A DNA stretch of 64,000 bases from Rhea pennata. Taxonomy: Eukaryota > Chordata > Aves > Rheiformes > Rheidae. A program made the position numbers and the translations under genes. The stretch covers positions 5,430,157 to 5,494,156 of the forward strand of contig NC_084687.1 in NCBI RefSeq assembly GCF_028389875.1. The letters are read 5' to 3'. Below are positions 61,310-64,000 of the stretch, piece by piece. Within the stretch, counting starts at the first letter, position 1, and each line of letters opens with the position of its first letter. The notes under the pieces are model-generated. The model searched no databases. It saw only the letters and a list, made by a program, of their open reading frames with translations, and had not been told where the DNA came from.

Positions 61310-62860
61310 TCGCGAGGATGTGCCGGTGGTCTGGGGGGGGGGGGAGAAAAGGAAAAAGGGAAAGGGGGGGGAATAAAGTGACGCGACCTCACCCTGGGCA
61401 GCTTTTCAGCTTCCCAGGAACGCCGGGGAGCGCTGCGCCGTCCCGCCGGGCGGTGCGAGCCAGCGGGCCGCAGCGCGGGCTCGCGGCTGCAAACCGAGCG
61501 GCCCTTTCCCGCGCGGCTCGCCGGCGGGCGCTGCTTCCGCTGCCGCCAGTGGATTTCGCAAGCAGGGAGGGAAGGTGTTTGGCAACGGGGGCAAGGAAGG
61601 CAAAGACGCTTCCCCGCGGAGCGTCGCCCCCGCTGCCCGCTCGGAGCAGCCTCCCCTCGCCGGAGCAGCCCCGGAGGAGGCATCTCGGGGCAGCGCAGCA
61701 GGAGCGCCGGGCGCCCGGACACACACCTTCCTCCGGAGCAAAAGCCTCTGCAGCTCCCTCCGGGAGCCGCTCCGGGGCCGCTGGCGCTGCCCAGGTTGTG
61801 CCTGGGAACGGGCTGGCCGCTGCCTTCCTCCTCTCCCCTGGCAGGGCTCCTGCTCGCTCAGCAGCAGCGACCGCTAATTGCAGGGAGCTGATGAGGTCAG
61901 CTCTGCTATTGAGGCTCGGAAATTCCCTTTCTTGTTGCCCTAGCAAGAAGCCTCGGGAAATTCAATGTTTCTGAAAGTACACAGCAGCCAGGTTTGGGAG
62001 CAGGAAGGGTTTTGCACCCTGCAGTCCGTAATTGCAGCGCACACAACTTTGACCCGTAAAGCAAACTTCTGAAGCGCATGGCGAGCTCCGAAATGGCAGC
62101 TCCCCAATTCTTTTCTCTTTTACCCACCATATGTAAGTGGCAGGAGAAAGAAGGTGTCCGTGTGCTGCGCCTTCTCACACGCTCGCACTCGCCCCACAAC
62201 CCTTTTTCTCTGCACCCAGCGGATGGACGGTGTGTCCGGAGGACGGGCTGAACTGCAGAGCCGGGCGAGGAGCCCAGCGAGCCCCGGGGCCCCTGTGGTG
62301 TGTGTGGGGCGCGCGCAGCGTTACGCCGGGGATGGCTCTAGGAGAATACGCCCGCGCACGCCTGCGGACGCTGCCTGCCAGGCTGCCTGCACGCAGGGCC
62401 CTCCGCGCCTGGCTCCCGCGCCGGGGAGCTGCCTCAGCCCGGAGCCGGGCAAAGGGATGCACGAAGGAGAGAGAGCCCCGATACCCCCGCGAGCCTGACG
62501 GCGCTTGCAGAAAGGGCCTCGCGGCTCCGCTTCGGCACCCGAGACCTCTGCAAGGCGGGTGCAGCCAGCGCGGCCCCGCGGGGCGCCGGGCCGGCCCCCC
62601 GCCCCCCTCCCCGAGCAGGGCAGCGCCCGGCGGAGCCAGCCCGGTCCTCACCTGCGGCGCCGCATCCTCCACGCGGGAAGGGCCCGGGCCCGGCGGCCGC
62701 CGGCGCTCCGCCGGGCGCGTAGCCGAGCCGGCTGCGCGCCGCGGGGCCGGAGGAGAGGGGCGGGCGCGGGGGGTCAGGTATTTCTCCATCGCGGCTCCGC
62801 GGAGCCCGTAACAAAGGCGCTATTGAACTGGAGCCTCTCTGGTCTGTGAAGCAGAAACCT
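61310..62860. promoter_or_regulatory. GC-rich region upstream of miR-135b, candidate host-transcript promoter
   Basis: CpG-rich sequence upstream (in minus-strand terms) of the miRNA hairpin. It contains poly-G runs near 61331-61343 and 61363-61370, and a less GC-rich block at 61.88-62.14 kb. A TSS for the pri-miRNA is expected here or further right, but none can be pinned. Confidence 0.35.
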
Positions 62861-62869
62861 CTTGTATCT

Positions 62870-63423
62870 ACTTCACTGCCTTTGATCTGACTCCCCCGGT
62901 GGGATGTGCATTACTCATGTCCTGCTGCTCGGGTATCGCTGCCAGCGTGGGACGGCGGGGGGGGGCGCGGGGGGAGACGCCCCCCTCCCGGCGCCCCGCC
63001 TGGGAAGCATCCCGGCTCCGGGGGCCGCCGAGCCCCGTCCTCGGCGGCCGGTTTGCGCGGCGCGGCGGAGGCGCGGGCGCCCCACGAGCCCCCGCCGCGG
63101 CGGGCGCCCCGCGGGGGAACCTCGCGAAGGGCTTCGCTGGCGGCCGGACAAGGGTCCGACAGCGCAAACGCTTGTCAGGGTGCCCAGATCCCGCGTGTCT
63201 CGGATACGCTCAGAGCCTCCCCCGTGCTGCTTGTCCGGGCTTGCGCTTTTCGGAGGCGGGGGGCGGTTCGGCAGGGCGCGGGGGGGGCGCGGGCGGGCGG
63301 CGGCTGCTCGGTGGCTCCCCCCGGCGAGGCCCTGGGCGCAGCTGGCCGGGAGCGGAGCGGAGCGAAGCAGCAACCCCAGCGCCCCGCGGCCACCGCCGCT
63401 GCCAGGGCAGCCACGGCCCCGGG
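62870..63423. other. GC-rich flank of the minisatellite
   Basis: CpG-dense sequence with poly-G and poly-C runs. The left edge (62.80-62.93 kb) has AACAAAG (SOX-like) and CTTTGATCTG (TCF/LEF-like) words in lower-GC DNA. No gene is supported. Confidence 0.45.
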
Positions 63424-63824
63424 GCCCCGCGGCCGCTCCTGCCGGCCCCACGGCCGCTCCTGCCGGCCCCACAGCCACTCCTGCTAGCCCCATGGCCGCT
63501 CCTACAAACCCTGCGGCTGCTCCTGCCAGCCCCGCGGCCGCTCCTGCCGGCCCCACGGCCGCTCCTACAAACCCTGTGGCCGCTCCTGCCAGCCCCACGG
63601 CCGCTCCTGCCGGCCCCACAGCCATTCCTGCTAGCCCCACGGCCGCTCCTGCAAACCCTGCGGTCGCTCTTGCAAGCCCCGCGGCCACTCCTGCCGGCCC
63701 CGCGGCTGCTCCCGGCAGCCCCACGGCCGCTCCTGCAAGCCCCACAGCTGCTCCTGCCGGCCCCGCGGCCGCTCCTGCAAGCCCCACAGGTGCTCCTGCA
63801 AACCCCATGGCCGCTCCTGCAAAC
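63424..63824. repeat. 21-bp minisatellite, 19 copies without indels
   Basis: The unit is close to CCCCACGGCCGCTCCTGCCG plus one base, with substitutions (AAGC, AAAC and TAGC for CGGC; ACGG, GCGG and ATGG). GCTCC recurs exactly every 21 bp from 63435 to 63813. Because 21 is a multiple of three, frames stay open on both strands (for example PAGPTAA heptads on the plus strand). I treat it as a repeat, not a gene. Confidence 0.92.
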
Positions 63825-64000
63825 TGATCCCAGCAGGATTGCTACCAGCATGTCTAAAATCACAGTCTCATGGGACCCCCCAAAAAATTCCTGGACAAAG
63901 GCATCAAATGCACCTTAGCAGCTCCCATCACTCAGAGCGGTGTCTTGAGAAGCACTTTGCTGCCTTGAGCGAGCCCACTGCCTCGCTCCCGAGGAGCCGG
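63825..64000. other. Unassigned right end
   Basis: Non-repetitive sequence after the minisatellite. Nothing recognisable. Confidence 0.6.

Noticed and set aside
62904-63827. Long plus-strand ORF (307 codons) and its partners in other frames over the right end
   Set aside because: Openness follows from GC bias and a 21-bp repeat. Several frames on both strands are equally open and no domain is recognisable.
1-64000. CRISPR arrays, operons, integrases, LTR or other virus-derived elements
   Set aside because: Nothing of the kind is visible. The window is ordinary vertebrate nuclear DNA.

Overview
The window looks like a bird microchromosome segment, or that of a close sauropsid relative. It is gene-sparse but compact, with many GC-rich CpG clusters, only one faint CR1-like fragment, several old MIR-like SINE fossils, and vertebrate genes with GT-AG introns. 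The order NUAK2 - KLHDC8A - LEMD1 - miR-135b, with all four on the minus strand, matches human 1q32.1 as I know it. CDK18 would be expected beyond the right edge. The species cannot be named from the sequence alone.

Layout, left to right. Positions 1-5591 hold the first two coding exons of NUAK2 (AMPK-related kinase); the rest of the kinase lies off the left edge. Its CpG promoter covers about 5.59-6.1 kb. From 6.1 to 17.3 kb is intergenic sequence with an unexplained CpG cluster at 9.5-10.1 kb. KLHDC8A (17,315-23,361) is complete: five coding exons joining in phase into 350 codons, including one apparent GC-AG intron, plus a probable non-coding 5' exon at 23,634-23,690. A large CpG cluster at 28.9-30.7 kb is the best candidate for its distal promoter. 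From 30.7 to 43.0 kb I see no gene.

LEMD1 (43,078-49,353) could be built exon by exon. Six exons with good splice sites chain in phase to about 265 residues, with an N-terminal LEM domain split by an intron and a C-terminal membrane anchor. A tRNA-Trp(CCA) gene sits in the CpG island at 54.5-56 kb. Further right come a roughly 42-bp self-complementary minisatellite (56.7-57.2 kb), a 33-codon ORF that looks like a microprotein with a C-terminal PDZ-ligand motif (57,909-58,010), AT-rich islands that look like conserved regulatory DNA, a clear miR-135b hairpin (61,222-61,307), and a 21-bp minisatellite with 19 copies in perfect register (63,424-63,824).

The genes are not an operon and need no joint function. 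They form a conserved synteny block. The 54-64 kb region is probably the upstream regulatory and host-transcript territory of LEMD1 and miR-135b. The most novel items are the microprotein candidate, the multi-exon LEMD1 model, the GC-AG intron and the in-register minisatellite.
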